Origin: CAZONU01 sp965370045
Lineage (GTDB): Bacteria; Planctomycetota; SZUA-567; JAKLDR01
Direction of reading: 5' to 3'
Assembly (NCBI GenBank): GCA_965370045.1
Contig: CBDUSI010000062.1
Span: forward strand, 1 to 26,941
Length of the DNA stretch: 26,941 bases
Positions 1 through 7,054 of the stretch are shown here, piece by piece (position 1 is the stretch's first letter; every line of letters begins with the position of its first letter). The notes under the pieces were generated by a model, which saw only the letters and a program-made list of their open reading frames with translations, did not search any database and was not told the DNA's origin. A program made the position numbers and the translations under genes.

Positions 1-1
1 C

Positions 2-1042
2 GAACTGAGTTACCCGACGCGGCTCTACTCCGCACAGACGCGCAAGCCTCCGGACGACGCCCAGGCCGGCGGCTACTACAAGGTGGCCGCGCGCACGCCG
101 GGGTACTTCCGCTCCCGGTTCCTGGCTCATTACGAATGGGTGGAGTCTCGCATCATGCTGGTGCGCAGGCCGCAGGCGGCGACGATGGAGCCGCAGAAGC
201 TGCGCGCCTGGCGGCGCGGGACAGTCGAGGAGGCCGAGCGCCTGGCCCGCATGGTGCCGGAGGCCCCGCAGGTCCTGCGCCTGCTGGCCAAGGCCCGCGT
301 CCAGGCCGGCGACCGCGCCGGCGCGCTGGCCGCCCTGGTGAGGGCCGGCTGGCGCGATCCCTACAGCCAGGCCGCCATCTTGTACTTCCCCGGGGTCTTC
401 ACGAAAGACGCCGATGCCAACGCGGCGCTGGCCCGGAGCGTGAGCGGGCGCCTCTTCCTCGGCAAGGGCGAGGCCGCCGCGCTGGCCTCTCTGGGCGCGG
501 CGGCGGCCGGAGAGTGGAAGGTTGCGCTGGACACGGTCAAGGTCACTGCGCCGGGCGAGGTCGAGTTCCTGCCCCTGGAGTTCTGGCGCGGGCGGGTGCT
601 CCTGTCGGCCAAGAATGTTGAAAGGAACAACGAGAGGGCGGTGGAGGCCTTCAAGCGCCACGTGAAGCTGGTCCGCCTGCACGCCCAGGGATATCGTGAG
701 CTGGCCCGGGCCCACGCCGCCGTTGGCGGGGAGGCGGGCTCGGAGGCGGAGATCGCCGCGCTCCGCCGCTGCCTGGAGTTGAACGTCGAGCACGAGGAGG
801 GCCGCCTCCGCCTGGCCAAGGCGCTGATTGCCAAGAGGCGCTACGACGAGGCCCTCGATGCAATCCTTCCCTACCTGAAGATTGCCCGCCGCAAGGCGAC
901 GTTCTTCCTGAAGGCCGCGCAGATATATGAACTCAAGGGCCAGCACGGCGAGGCCCGCCGTGTCTTGCAGCGAGGCCTGCTGAAGACCAAGAGCGACGAG
1001 ATCGAGGAGGAGCTCAAGGCCATGGACGCGTCACGCCGGTAG
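2..1042 (+). CDS. TPR-repeat protein, 5' end cut by the window edge
   Basis: The reading frame is open from base 2 to the TAG at 1040-1042, so the gene starts outside the window; a GTG at 83 is in frame but has no reason to be the true start. The visible 346 residues are alpha-helical and Ala/Leu/Arg-rich, with TPR-like helix pairs such as VLRLLAKARVQAGDRAGALA, YRELARAHAAVGG and LKAAQIYELKGQHGEARRVL. TPR arrays are protein-protein scaffolds. The first 55 or so residues (YPTRLYSAQTRKPPDD and following) are not TPR and may be the end of an upstream catalytic domain that I cannot identify. The next gene, a methyltransferase, starts 10 bases downstream and two glycosyltransferases follow, so a role in a surface-glycan cluster is likely but inferred. 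I see no signal peptide because the N-terminus is missing. Confidence 0.75.
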   Translation, partial: ELSYPTRLYSAQTRKPPDDAQAGGYYKVAARTPGYFRSRFLAHYEWVESRIMLVRRPQAATMEPQKLRAWRRGTVEEAERLARMVPEAPQVLRLLAKARVQAGDRAGALAALVRAGWRDPYSQAAILYFPGVFTKDADANAALARSVSGRLFLGKGEAAALASLGAAAAGEWKVALDTVKVTAPGEVEFLPLEFWRGRVLLSAKNVERNNERAVEAFKRHVKLVRLHAQGYRELARAHAAVGGEAGSEAEIAALRRCLELNVEHEEGRLRLAKALIAKRRYDEALDAILPYLKIARRKATFFLKAAQIYELKGQHGEARRVLQRGLLKTKSDEIEEELKAMDASRR

Positions 1043-1052
1043 GGACCCCCTC

Positions 1053-1901
1053 TTGGAAACCCTCGAATCCTGCCCGCTCTGCGACGCGCCCGCGTCCGGT
1101 GCCAAGGTGCGCCATCAGCGGGAAGGCGACGCGCTTCTCGACTGCCCGCGCTGCGGTCTGCTCTACGCCAACGTTCATCACTCCGCTGAAGAACTGGCCG
1201 GGCTCTACGCCAAGCACTACTACAGCGCGGAGAACACCCTGGAGGGGGAAACCCGCCAGCGCGAGCGCAAGCGGAACCGGGTCCTATATGCGACGGTCCT
1301 GGGGGGCCTCCTGCGGCGCTACCCGCGCCTGGCGCCGAAGCAAGGCGCCCCGCCGGCGCGCGTGCTGGACTACGGCTGCGGGCCGGGCTACTTCCTGGCC
1401 GAGTGCCGGGAGGCGGGCTTCGAGGCCACGGGCGTGGAATTCTCCGACACCGCGGCGCGCTACGCCCGGGAGCGGCTGGACCTGGAGGTCCGCACTCAGC
1501 CCGAAAAGGCGCTGGCCGGGCTGCCCGCCGGGGGCTTCGGACTGGTGACCGCCTGGGCGGTCCTGGAGCACACCCCGCGCCCCGGCGACGTCCTCGCCGG
1601 GCTGGTCCGCGCGCTGGCCCCGGGCGGGGTGCTCTGCCTGACGATCCCGAACATGAACTGCTGGCGCTATCTCATTGAGGGCGCGCGCTGGTTCAACGTC
1701 AGCAACCCCACCCACCTGGTTTTCTTCCGCCGCTCGGGTCTCGCCCGGCTGCTCGGCGAGCTGGGACTGAAGGGAATCATCAGGCCGGTCTTCTGGGGGG
1801 GGCGGCCGGGCTTCGGGCCGATGGCCAACCTCGCGCAGTACCTCGCGCGCCTGGCCGGCCTGGGCAGCGACCTGCGCCTGTATGCCGAGAAGCCGAGCTA
1901 A
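1053..1901 (+). CDS. Class I SAM-dependent methyltransferase with N-terminal zinc-finger-like CxxC pair
   Basis: Product of 282 residues. Two CxxC pairs near the N-terminus (C7/C10 and C31/C34) form a probable zinc ribbon. The Rossmann methyltransferase domain follows: motif I VLDYGCGPGYF at about 104-114, an acidic residue after strand 2 (E129 in GVEFSD), an LEHTPRP motif, and LAPGGVLCLTIPN near 190-200. This matches the Methyltransf_23 type found in sugar and O-antigen clusters, where members methylate sugars or small metabolites; the substrate cannot be read from sequence. The start is TTG at 1053 with a weak AGGGA seven bases upstream; no better start lies close by in frame. It ends 5 bases before the stop of the convergent glycosyltransferase gene, so no separate terminator fits between them. 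Confidence 0.85.
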   Translation: METLESCPLCDAPASGAKVRHQREGDALLDCPRCGLLYANVHHSAEELAGLYAKHYYSAENTLEGETRQRERKRNRVLYATVLGGLLRRYPRLAPKQGAPPARVLDYGCGPGYFLAECREAGFEATGVEFSDTAARYARERLDLEVRTQPEKALAGLPAGGFGLVTAWAVLEHTPRPGDVLAGLVRALAPGGVLCLTIPNMNCWRYLIEGARWFNVSNPTHLVFFRRSGLARLLGELGLKGIIRPVFWGGRPGFGPMANLAQYLARLAGLGSDLRLYAEKPS

Positions 1902-1906
1902 GCGGT

Positions 1907-3109
1907 TCACCCCGCCGCGGCGCGGAGCAGCTCGGCGAGCCGGGCGGCGTTCTTCTCGAGGCTGAACTTCTCGCCCAGAAGTTCCCGCGCGCCGCTGACC
2001 AGCCGCGCGCCGAGTTCCGCGTCGCGCGCCAGACGATCCACGGCATCGGCGATCGCCGCGGCCCCTCCGGGCGGGACCAGCAGGCCGGTCCGCCCGTCCT
2101 CCACGAAGTCGGGGATTCCCCCCGTGCTCGAGGCCACGACCGGCAGCCCGGCGGCGGAGGCCTCCAGCAGCACGTTGGGCACCCCGTCGCGGTCGCCGTC
2201 GGCGGCTACTACTGACGGTGCCGCGATCGCGTCCGCGCGCGCGAAGGCCGCGGCCAGGCCGGCGGCTGCGGCGAAGTCGCTGAAGCGCACCCTCTCGGAG
2301 AGGCCGAGCTCGGCGGCGAGCCCCCTGAGCTTCTCGCTCTCTGGGCCGTCGCCCATCAGTTCGACCTCGAAGTTCCCCAGGCCGGCGGCGGCGACCAGGT
2401 GATGAAAGCCCTTCTTGGCTACGAAACGCCCGACGCCCAGCACTCGAAAGGGCCGCTCCCCGCGCTCCGGCCGGGGCGGGGGAGGGTCGGAAGGGGCGGG
2501 CAGCCCGTGGTGGACCATCTCGACCTTGTCCGCCGCCGGGCCATAGAGCTTGCGGAGATGTTCGCGCGCCGCGTGGCTGCAGGTGGTAACCAGCCGCGCG
2601 CGCCTCAGTTGGGCGCCGACCAGCGCGCGGTTGACAAAGACGTCCCAGGCGTGACAGCTCAGCGCGAAGGGCAGCCCGGCCATGTATGCCGCGCCGAGCC
2701 CTACGGCGCCCGGAAGAGAGGCCCACTGCGACCAGATGAGGTCGCAGCCGGCGCGCTCCGCGGCGCGGAGCAGCACCGCCGACCAGTCGCTCCTCAAGAA
2801 GGCGCCCAGTGTGCGCCGGGGGTCGGCCGGCAGGCTGGCCAGGTAGTCGGGGATCAGCAGCAGCTCGCGCAGGGACAAGAGCGGATGGCGCAGCTTGGCG
2901 GCCAGCATCGCCGGGGAGTGCCAGCTCGGGAGGCGGGTAACGCGCGACTCCAGGGACTTGAAGGGCTCCTCGCCGGAGGCCCGCGCTTCGCCCGCTCCCA
3001 GAGTGAATATGTGGAAGCCCAGGCCCAGCTTCGCGAGCGCGGCCAACTCCCGGGCGATGAAGCGCTCGCTGAGCTTGGGAAAGCGTTCCAGGACGACGGC
3101 GATCTTCAC
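1907..3109 (-). CDS. Glycosyltransferase family 4 (GT-B fold)
   Basis: Product of 400 residues. The N-terminal half begins MKIAVVLERFPKLSERFI, typical of GT4 enzymes of the colanic-acid WcaL/AmsK kind, and contains LSCHAWDVF, resembling the acceptor-side 'HaxDi' motif. The C-terminal nucleotide-sugar half starts at RVLGVGRFVAKKGFHHLV and contains ELMGDGPE, DGVPNVLLEASAAGLPVVAS and GGIPDFVEDGRTGLLVPPG. These enzymes move a sugar from an NDP-sugar to a lipid-linked or glycan acceptor at the inner face of the membrane. The first acidic residue of the EX7E motif is Asp here (DGVPNVLLE), a conservative change. The start is GTG at 3109, and its first base is the last base of the upstream gene's TAG, so the two glycosyltransferases are translationally coupled. 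Donor and acceptor are unknown. Confidence 0.88.
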   Translation of the reverse strand: MKIAVVLERFPKLSERFIARELAALAKLGLGFHIFTLGAGEARASGEEPFKSLESRVTRLPSWHSPAMLAAKLRHPLLSLRELLLIPDYLASLPADPRRTLGAFLRSDWSAVLLRAAERAGCDLIWSQWASLPGAVGLGAAYMAGLPFALSCHAWDVFVNRALVGAQLRRARLVTTCSHAAREHLRKLYGPAADKVEMVHHGLPAPSDPPPPRPERGERPFRVLGVGRFVAKKGFHHLVAAAGLGNFEVELMGDGPESEKLRGLAAELGLSERVRFSDFAAAAGLAAAFARADAIAAPSVVAADGDRDGVPNVLLEASAAGLPVVASSTGGIPDFVEDGRTGLLVPPGGAAAIADAVDRLARDAELGARLVSGARELLGEKFSLEKNAARLAELLRAAAG

Positions 3110-4299
3110 TATTTCTCTTCCTGGGAGATATCGTCCAGTTTCTTCCTGATCTCGGCGAAGTCGCGGCGGTCTTCCTCGATCAGCTCCCGATAAATGTCCA
3201 GAGTCGCGCGGGCGGCGCGCTCCCAGGTGAAGTTCGCGGCGCGGCGCGGCCCGGCTTCGGCCAGCTTGCGGCGCAGGCCCTTCTCGGTCAGTATCCGCTC
3301 GATGCCCGCGCGCAGCTCTGGGAGCGAGCCGGCTTCGACGGAGAGGGCGGCGTCGCCGGTCACCTCCACCAGCGCCGGGTCGCGGCTGACCAGGACGGGG
3401 GTACCGCAGGCGGCGGCCTCCAGGGCGGGCAGCCCGAAGCCCTCGACGATGGAGGGCAGGAACAGCGCCTCGGCCATGTTGTAGAGGGCTGGCAAGGCCT
3501 CGTCCCCAACGTAACCGGTGAACAGGATGTTGGCGTTCTGGCCCAGGCTGCGGATCTCGCGGACCACCGGCTTCCAGCCCCAGCCGAGTTTGCCGACGAT
3601 CAGTAGCTTGTGAGGCAGGTCCAGGTGCATCCTGGCCGCGAAGAAGGCCTTGACCAGCTGGACCAGGTTCTTCTTGGGCTCGATCTGCCCGATGAACAGC
3701 GCGAACTTCTTCGGCAGCCCCAGGCTCGCGCGCACCCGCTCAAGCTCGCCGCGTTCGGGGATGACCTTGAAGCGAGCGTCGATGCCGTGAGGCACGACCC
3801 GGGTCTTCTCCGGCGCGGCGTCGGCCACACGAGCCAGAGCCCGGGCCGACGCCTCGGTGGGCGCTATGATCCGGCCGGCCCGCCGGCAGCTCTTGGCCAG
3901 GAAGCGCTTGAGGTGCGCCACCGTGCCACGCCGGCAGAGCTGCGGGTGGGTCAGGGCGATGGCGTCGGCGGCGCTCAACACCGCGGGCGCGTGGAGGAAC
4001 TTGGGGAGCACGTAGGCCGGGCCATGGAAGACGTCGACGTCGTCCTTGGCGGCGACGAAGGGCATCCGCAGCTGCTGCCAGAAGACCCGGGCCAACTTCC
4101 AGGTCGAGGGGAAGAGCATCCGGCGGAGGCGCACGTTCTCGCGCTCGAGCCACTCGGGGGCCTTGAAGGTCCGGCCGCAATAGACGACGAACTCGTCGCC
4201 GCTGTCCAACTCGATGAGGGCCCTCAGCAGCGCGGCCACCGTCCGTTCCACGCCGGCCGGCTGGGTCCTGAGCAGGGTTGCGTCGTAACCTATGCGCAC
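3109..4299 (-). CDS. Glycosyltransferase family 4 (GT-B fold)
   Basis: Product of 396 residues from a GTG at 4299. I chose this start because the protein then begins (M)RIGYDATLLRTQPAGVERTV, the standard N-terminus of this family, and a GGAGG lies 7 bases upstream at 4307-4311. A longer frame from an ATG at 4356 would bury this ribosome site and add a meaningless extension. The C-terminal half shows FALFIGQIEPKKNLVQLVKA, the EX7E motif VEGFGLPALEAAACGTPVLV, and DPALVEVTGDAALSVE. This matches the mannosyltransferase-like GT4 group of capsule and O-antigen clusters. It is the first gene of a two-gene minus-strand unit with the next glycosyltransferase. The charged tail (EEDRRDFAEIRKKLDD) is probably a coiled or amphipathic end. 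Confidence 0.9.
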   Translation of the reverse strand: MRIGYDATLLRTQPAGVERTVAALLRALIELDSGDEFVVYCGRTFKAPEWLERENVRLRRMLFPSTWKLARVFWQQLRMPFVAAKDDVDVFHGPAYVLPKFLHAPAVLSAADAIALTHPQLCRRGTVAHLKRFLAKSCRRAGRIIAPTEASARALARVADAAPEKTRVVPHGIDARFKVIPERGELERVRASLGLPKKFALFIGQIEPKKNLVQLVKAFFAARMHLDLPHKLLIVGKLGWGWKPVVREIRSLGQNANILFTGYVGDEALPALYNMAEALFLPSIVEGFGLPALEAAACGTPVLVSRDPALVEVTGDAALSVEAGSLPELRAGIERILTEKGLRRKLAEAGPRRAANFTWERAARATLDIYRELIEEDRRDFAEIRKKLDDISQEEK

Positions 4300-4306
4300 A
4301 GTGGCG

Positions 4307-4311
4307 CCTCC
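4307..4311 (-). promoter_or_regulatory. Ribosome binding site that decides the glycosyltransferase start
   Basis: GGAGG on the minus strand, 7 bases before the GTG at 4299. It sets the start of the glycosyltransferase at 4299 rather than at the upstream in-frame ATG at 4356. Confidence 0.7.
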
Positions 4312-4393
4312 GACCTGTTCAGTGCGTAATTCTCCCCATCTCGCCCCTGCGCTCAAGCAACTTTTGCGCCTTGGGTCCTGGGAATCACCGATT

Positions 4394-4420
4394 GCAGCAG
4401 CAATTCACGAGTGCTGCTGC
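4394..4420 (-). terminator. Perfect 9-bp hairpin between peptidase and glycosyltransferase genes
   Basis: GCAGCAGCA (4394-4402) pairs perfectly with TGCTGCTGC (4412-4420) around a 9-base loop. It lies 46 bases past the stop of the minus-strand peptidase gene and about 95 bases before the glycosyltransferase start. There is no T-run after the stem on the minus strand, so it is not a classical intrinsic terminator. It may still end or attenuate transcription from the peptidase gene. The rest of 4300-4465 has no gene that I can support. Confidence 0.3.
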
Positions 4421-4465
4421 CAGAATAGCATGCTTCGGTAAGGGTGGTTTACGTTTGCGGCAATC

Positions 4466-5839
4466 TCAATCGGAGGATCGTCGGCGTGAAACTGGAATAC
4501 GCCGCGCAGAAGTCCCTTCCGGTGGAGGCGGGGCGCTGACACGGCGGCGAGGGGGGGGCATTCGCCTGCGGGGGCTGTCGTAGACCGGCGCCAGTTCGGG
4601 CAGCCTCTTCCGCAGGTGCGCGGGCATGTGCTTGGCCATGAGTCCGTTGACGTGGGCCCGCCACTCCCTTTCGAGCTGCTTCCTCTTCGGGAAGTGACGC
4701 TCGAAGACCTCGCGGATGTTGGTCTTCCATCCCCGGGCGTCGGCCAGGAACTTCAGGAACGTCTTGCGGCGCTTCTCGTCGCCGCCGTAGAGCATGAAGT
4801 GCGCGAAAGACCAGACCCGCGCGTAAGAGATCAGCCGCTTGCCCAGTGACCCCGAAGAGAACTTTGAGGCGTAGAGCCCGGCGACGTTGATCTCGGAGTC
4901 GGCGGCCTTGACAGACAGGAACCAGAGCCGCGTGCGGGCGATGCCCGACTCGCCCTGGGGCTCCATGATCGTGGCCAGGGCCTCATGGAGCCAGGGGTCG
5001 CGCGCGGAGATGCCCAGCACCCGCCAGACCAGCGCGTGGGTCACCTCGTGGCGCACGGTGCGCAGGTCCGTGGGTCGCAGCGTCCCGTCCCCCTTGCCGA
5101 GCACGTGGCAAACGGCCTCGCGGGAGCTGTAGAAGCCCGAGTTGCCACCGACCCCGGCCATCTTGGCGACCTTCTTGTACTCCTTCACGCTGCGATAGTG
5201 GCGCAGTTGCACCCGGAAGAACTGCAGCCGCCGGTCGGACTCCTCGATGCCCAGCAGCTTGGCGAAGTCCTTGATGACCTTCTCTCCCTCCCGGGCGATC
5301 CTCTCCGCCGAGCCGGGCACCCCGTCGCTGGTCGCGGCGATGTGCCGGCTGCTGAAGTGCTGCAGGCCGTCGGAGGATGAGGACGCGGATGCAGATGCGG
5401 ACTTGGCGCGCGCCAGGGCCCGCTTGGCGGCCGCGGCGCGGTTCTCGCGGAGCTTCTCCAGCCGGTGGAGCGCGGCGTCGTGGCCGGGCTCCAGCTTGAG
5501 GATCGTCTTGAGCTCGGCCTCGTACTGGGCGATCAGTTTCTTGTTCCTGCACCATACGGCCAGTTGGTAACGGCCGCGGACGTCGGGGGCCTTCAGCGCG
5601 GCCCGGCGCCGGAGGTACTCGTCGTTCCACGTTCCGGGGCGGATCTCGCGGACCTGGTCATGCCTGACGACCACCGTCGCGCCGGGCTTCAGCTCGATGC
5701 GCAGCATCTCTCCCACGCGCACCGGCCGGCCCTGAAGCTCGCGGCCGTTCTTGAGCACGATGATGTCCGCGCGGGCCCCGGCCGGAAGGGCCAGGAACCC
5801 GATGACCGCCAGCAGAACCACGATGTTCCGTCCGAACAT
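4466..5839 (-). CDS. Secreted gluzincin-type metallopeptidase (peptidase MA-like, HExxH)
   Basis: Product of 457 residues from the ATG at 5839, preceded by AGAGGAG. Longer in-frame starts at 5854 and 5878 lack a ribosome site and would put residues before the signal peptide (1-24, MFGRNIVVLLAVIGFLALPA then GARA). Residues 25-66 are a small beta-rich, Sm/SH3-like domain (IIVLKNGRELQGRPV...). Residues 70-145 are helical and TPR-like. A Ser/Ala-rich linker (SASASASSSS) leads to the peptidase domain: HEVTH at 264-268 supplies two zinc ligands and the catalytic Glu, and WLHEALAT (E286) fits the third ligand. The tail is Pro/Arg-rich. Such proteins are exported zinc peptidases of unknown substrate. 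The N-terminal half resembles that of the TPR protein at 10461. Confidence 0.85.
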   Translation of the reverse strand: MFGRNIVVLLAVIGFLALPAGARADIIVLKNGRELQGRPVRVGEMLRIELKPGATVVVRHDQVREIRPGTWNDEYLRRRAALKAPDVRGRYQLAVWCRNKKLIAQYEAELKTILKLEPGHDAALHRLEKLRENRAAAAKRALARAKSASASASSSSDGLQHFSSRHIAATSDGVPGSAERIAREGEKVIKDFAKLLGIEESDRRLQFFRVQLRHYRSVKEYKKVAKMAGVGGNSGFYSSREAVCHVLGKGDGTLRPTDLRTVRHEVTHALVWRVLGISARDPWLHEALATIMEPQGESGIARTRLWFLSVKAADSEINVAGLYASKFSSGSLGKRLISYARVWSFAHFMLYGGDEKRRKTFLKFLADARGWKTNIREVFERHFPKRKQLEREWRAHVNGLMAKHMPAHLRKRLPELAPVYDSPRRRMPPPRRRVSAPPPPEGTSARRIPVSRRRSSD

Positions 5840-5949
5840 GGTCTCCTCTACCATTGGGGACGTATCCAAGGCGTTCATCGTGACGGAAACTTAGCAGCAA
5901 AAGGGGGATAGGTCACCCGCAGCGGCCTCCGCCCCGGGCCAGAAGCCGC

Positions 5950-5977
5950 TTGACAGCGTGCTTTTAGGCTTTATCCT
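5950..5977 (+). promoter_or_regulatory. Putative sigma-70-type promoter for folD
   Basis: A perfect -35 TTGACA at 5950-5955 is followed after 16 bases by TATCCT (5972-5977), a 4/6 match to the -10 box. The stretch is AT-rich compared with its surroundings. The folD start lies 69 bases downstream. A better -10 match, TATATT at 5979-5984, has a 23-base spacer, which is too long. The remainder of the 206-base gap between the divergent genes (5840-6045) shows no gene. Confidence 0.45.
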
Positions 5978-6045
5978 CTATATTATTCCGGCCCGGACAC
6001 CGGGATTGGCGGTTTAATTCTTGACTAGGAAGAGGGACTGAACAG

Positions 6046-7011
6046 ATGACTGCTGAGATGATCGACGGGAACGCGATTGCTGAGGGGCTCACCAACGAAC
6101 TCAAGGCCGAGGTCGAGAAGCTCAAGGCCGCCGGCCGGGAGCCGCAGCTGGTTGCCGTACAGGTCGGCGAGAACGCCGCCAGCCGGGTGTACATCAAGAA
6201 CCAGCGGGCGAGCTGCGAGAAGATAGGCATCTCCTACCGCCTGGACGAGTTGCCCGCCGAGACGGGCCAGGAGGAGCTGGCCGCGCACATCGCCAAGCTC
6301 AACGCCGACCCGGCGGTCAGCGGGGTCATCCTCCAGATGCCGCTGCCCGAGAGCGTCGACGCGCGCGAGGCCCAGCTGGAGATCGCCTACAACAAGGACG
6401 TGGAGGGCATGCACCCGGCCAACATGGGCCGGGTGGTCTACGGCGACATGTCACTGGCGCCCTGCACCGCGCAGGGAGCGTTCCTGCTGGCCAAGAGCCT
6501 GGAGCTGGCTCCCAGCTACGACCCGCTGCCGGACTTCGCCCAGAAGATGATCGCCGCCGGCAAGACCACGCCGAGCCTCTACGGCAAGAGCGTGGTGGTC
6601 GTGGGCCACAGCGAGATAGTGGGCAAACCCCTGGCGCTGCTCTTCCTCGACCACTTCTGCACCGTGGAGGTCTGCCACATCGCCACCCAGGACCTCGCCG
6701 AGCGGACCAGGCGCGCGGACATCGTCTGCGTGGCCGTGGGCCTGCCCGGGCTGGTCAAGGGCGACATGATCAAGCCCGGGGCGGCGGTGATCGACATCGG
6801 CATCAACCGCGTGCCGGACATCGGCCCGGACGGGGAGCCCAAGCTCAACAAGAAGGGCAAGCCCCGCAAGAAGACCGTCGGCGACGTGGAGTTCGACAAG
6901 GCCAAGGAAGTGGCCGGCTTCATCACCCCGGTGCCCGGCGGCGTCGGGCCGATGACCGTGGCCATGCTGCTCAAGAACACGGTGGAAGCCGCCAAGACCT
7001 CGGCGGGCTGA
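6046..7011 (+). CDS. folD: FolD-family methylenetetrahydrofolate dehydrogenase (/cyclohydrolase)
   Basis: Product of 321 residues. FolD makes 10-formyl-THF from 5,10-methylene-THF in one-carbon metabolism in the cytosol. Family signatures are clear: SRVYIKNQRASCEKIGI (46-62), VILQMPLPESVDA (94-106), APCT (138-141), GHSEIVGKP (187-195) and ITPVPGGVGPMTVAML. Tyr49 and Gln97 are kept, but the position of the catalytic Lys (K54 in E. coli, K56 in human MTHFD1) is Gln53, and KDVDG reads KDVEG with Glu120 in place of the catalytic Asp. The usual GRS of the NADP loop is GHS. Two insertions, near 153-176 and 255-275, make it longer than the usual 285-300. The dehydrogenase role is likely, but the cyclohydrolase role is doubtful. 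The start is ATG 6046 with AGGAAGAGGG upstream. The pilM-like gene follows after 43 bases. Confidence 0.93.
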   Translation: MTAEMIDGNAIAEGLTNELKAEVEKLKAAGREPQLVAVQVGENAASRVYIKNQRASCEKIGISYRLDELPAETGQEELAAHIAKLNADPAVSGVILQMPLPESVDAREAQLEIAYNKDVEGMHPANMGRVVYGDMSLAPCTAQGAFLLAKSLELAPSYDPLPDFAQKMIAAGKTTPSLYGKSVVVVGHSEIVGKPLALLFLDHFCTVEVCHIATQDLAERTRRADIVCVAVGLPGLVKGDMIKPGAAVIDIGINRVPDIGPDGEPKLNKKGKPRKKTVGDVEFDKAKEVAGFITPVPGGVGPMTVAMLLKNTVEAAKTSAG

Positions 7012-7054
7012 GCACCGGAGCGGAGAGAAGAATACCCCCTCGTAGGACGCACTG

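Noticed and set aside
2399..3193. Plus-strand open frame of 264 residues across the glycosyltransferase junction
   Set aside because: The minus strand there has two well-formed GT4 genes; the plus frame has no motif or ribosome site.
4300..4356. N-terminal extension of the glycosyltransferase from ATG 4356
   Set aside because: The extension contains the GGAGG site of the GTG start at 4299 and does not match the family N-terminus.
5979..5984. TATATT as -10 box paired with TTGACA at 5950
   Set aside because: The spacer would be 23 bases, too long; TATCCT at 5972 gives 16.
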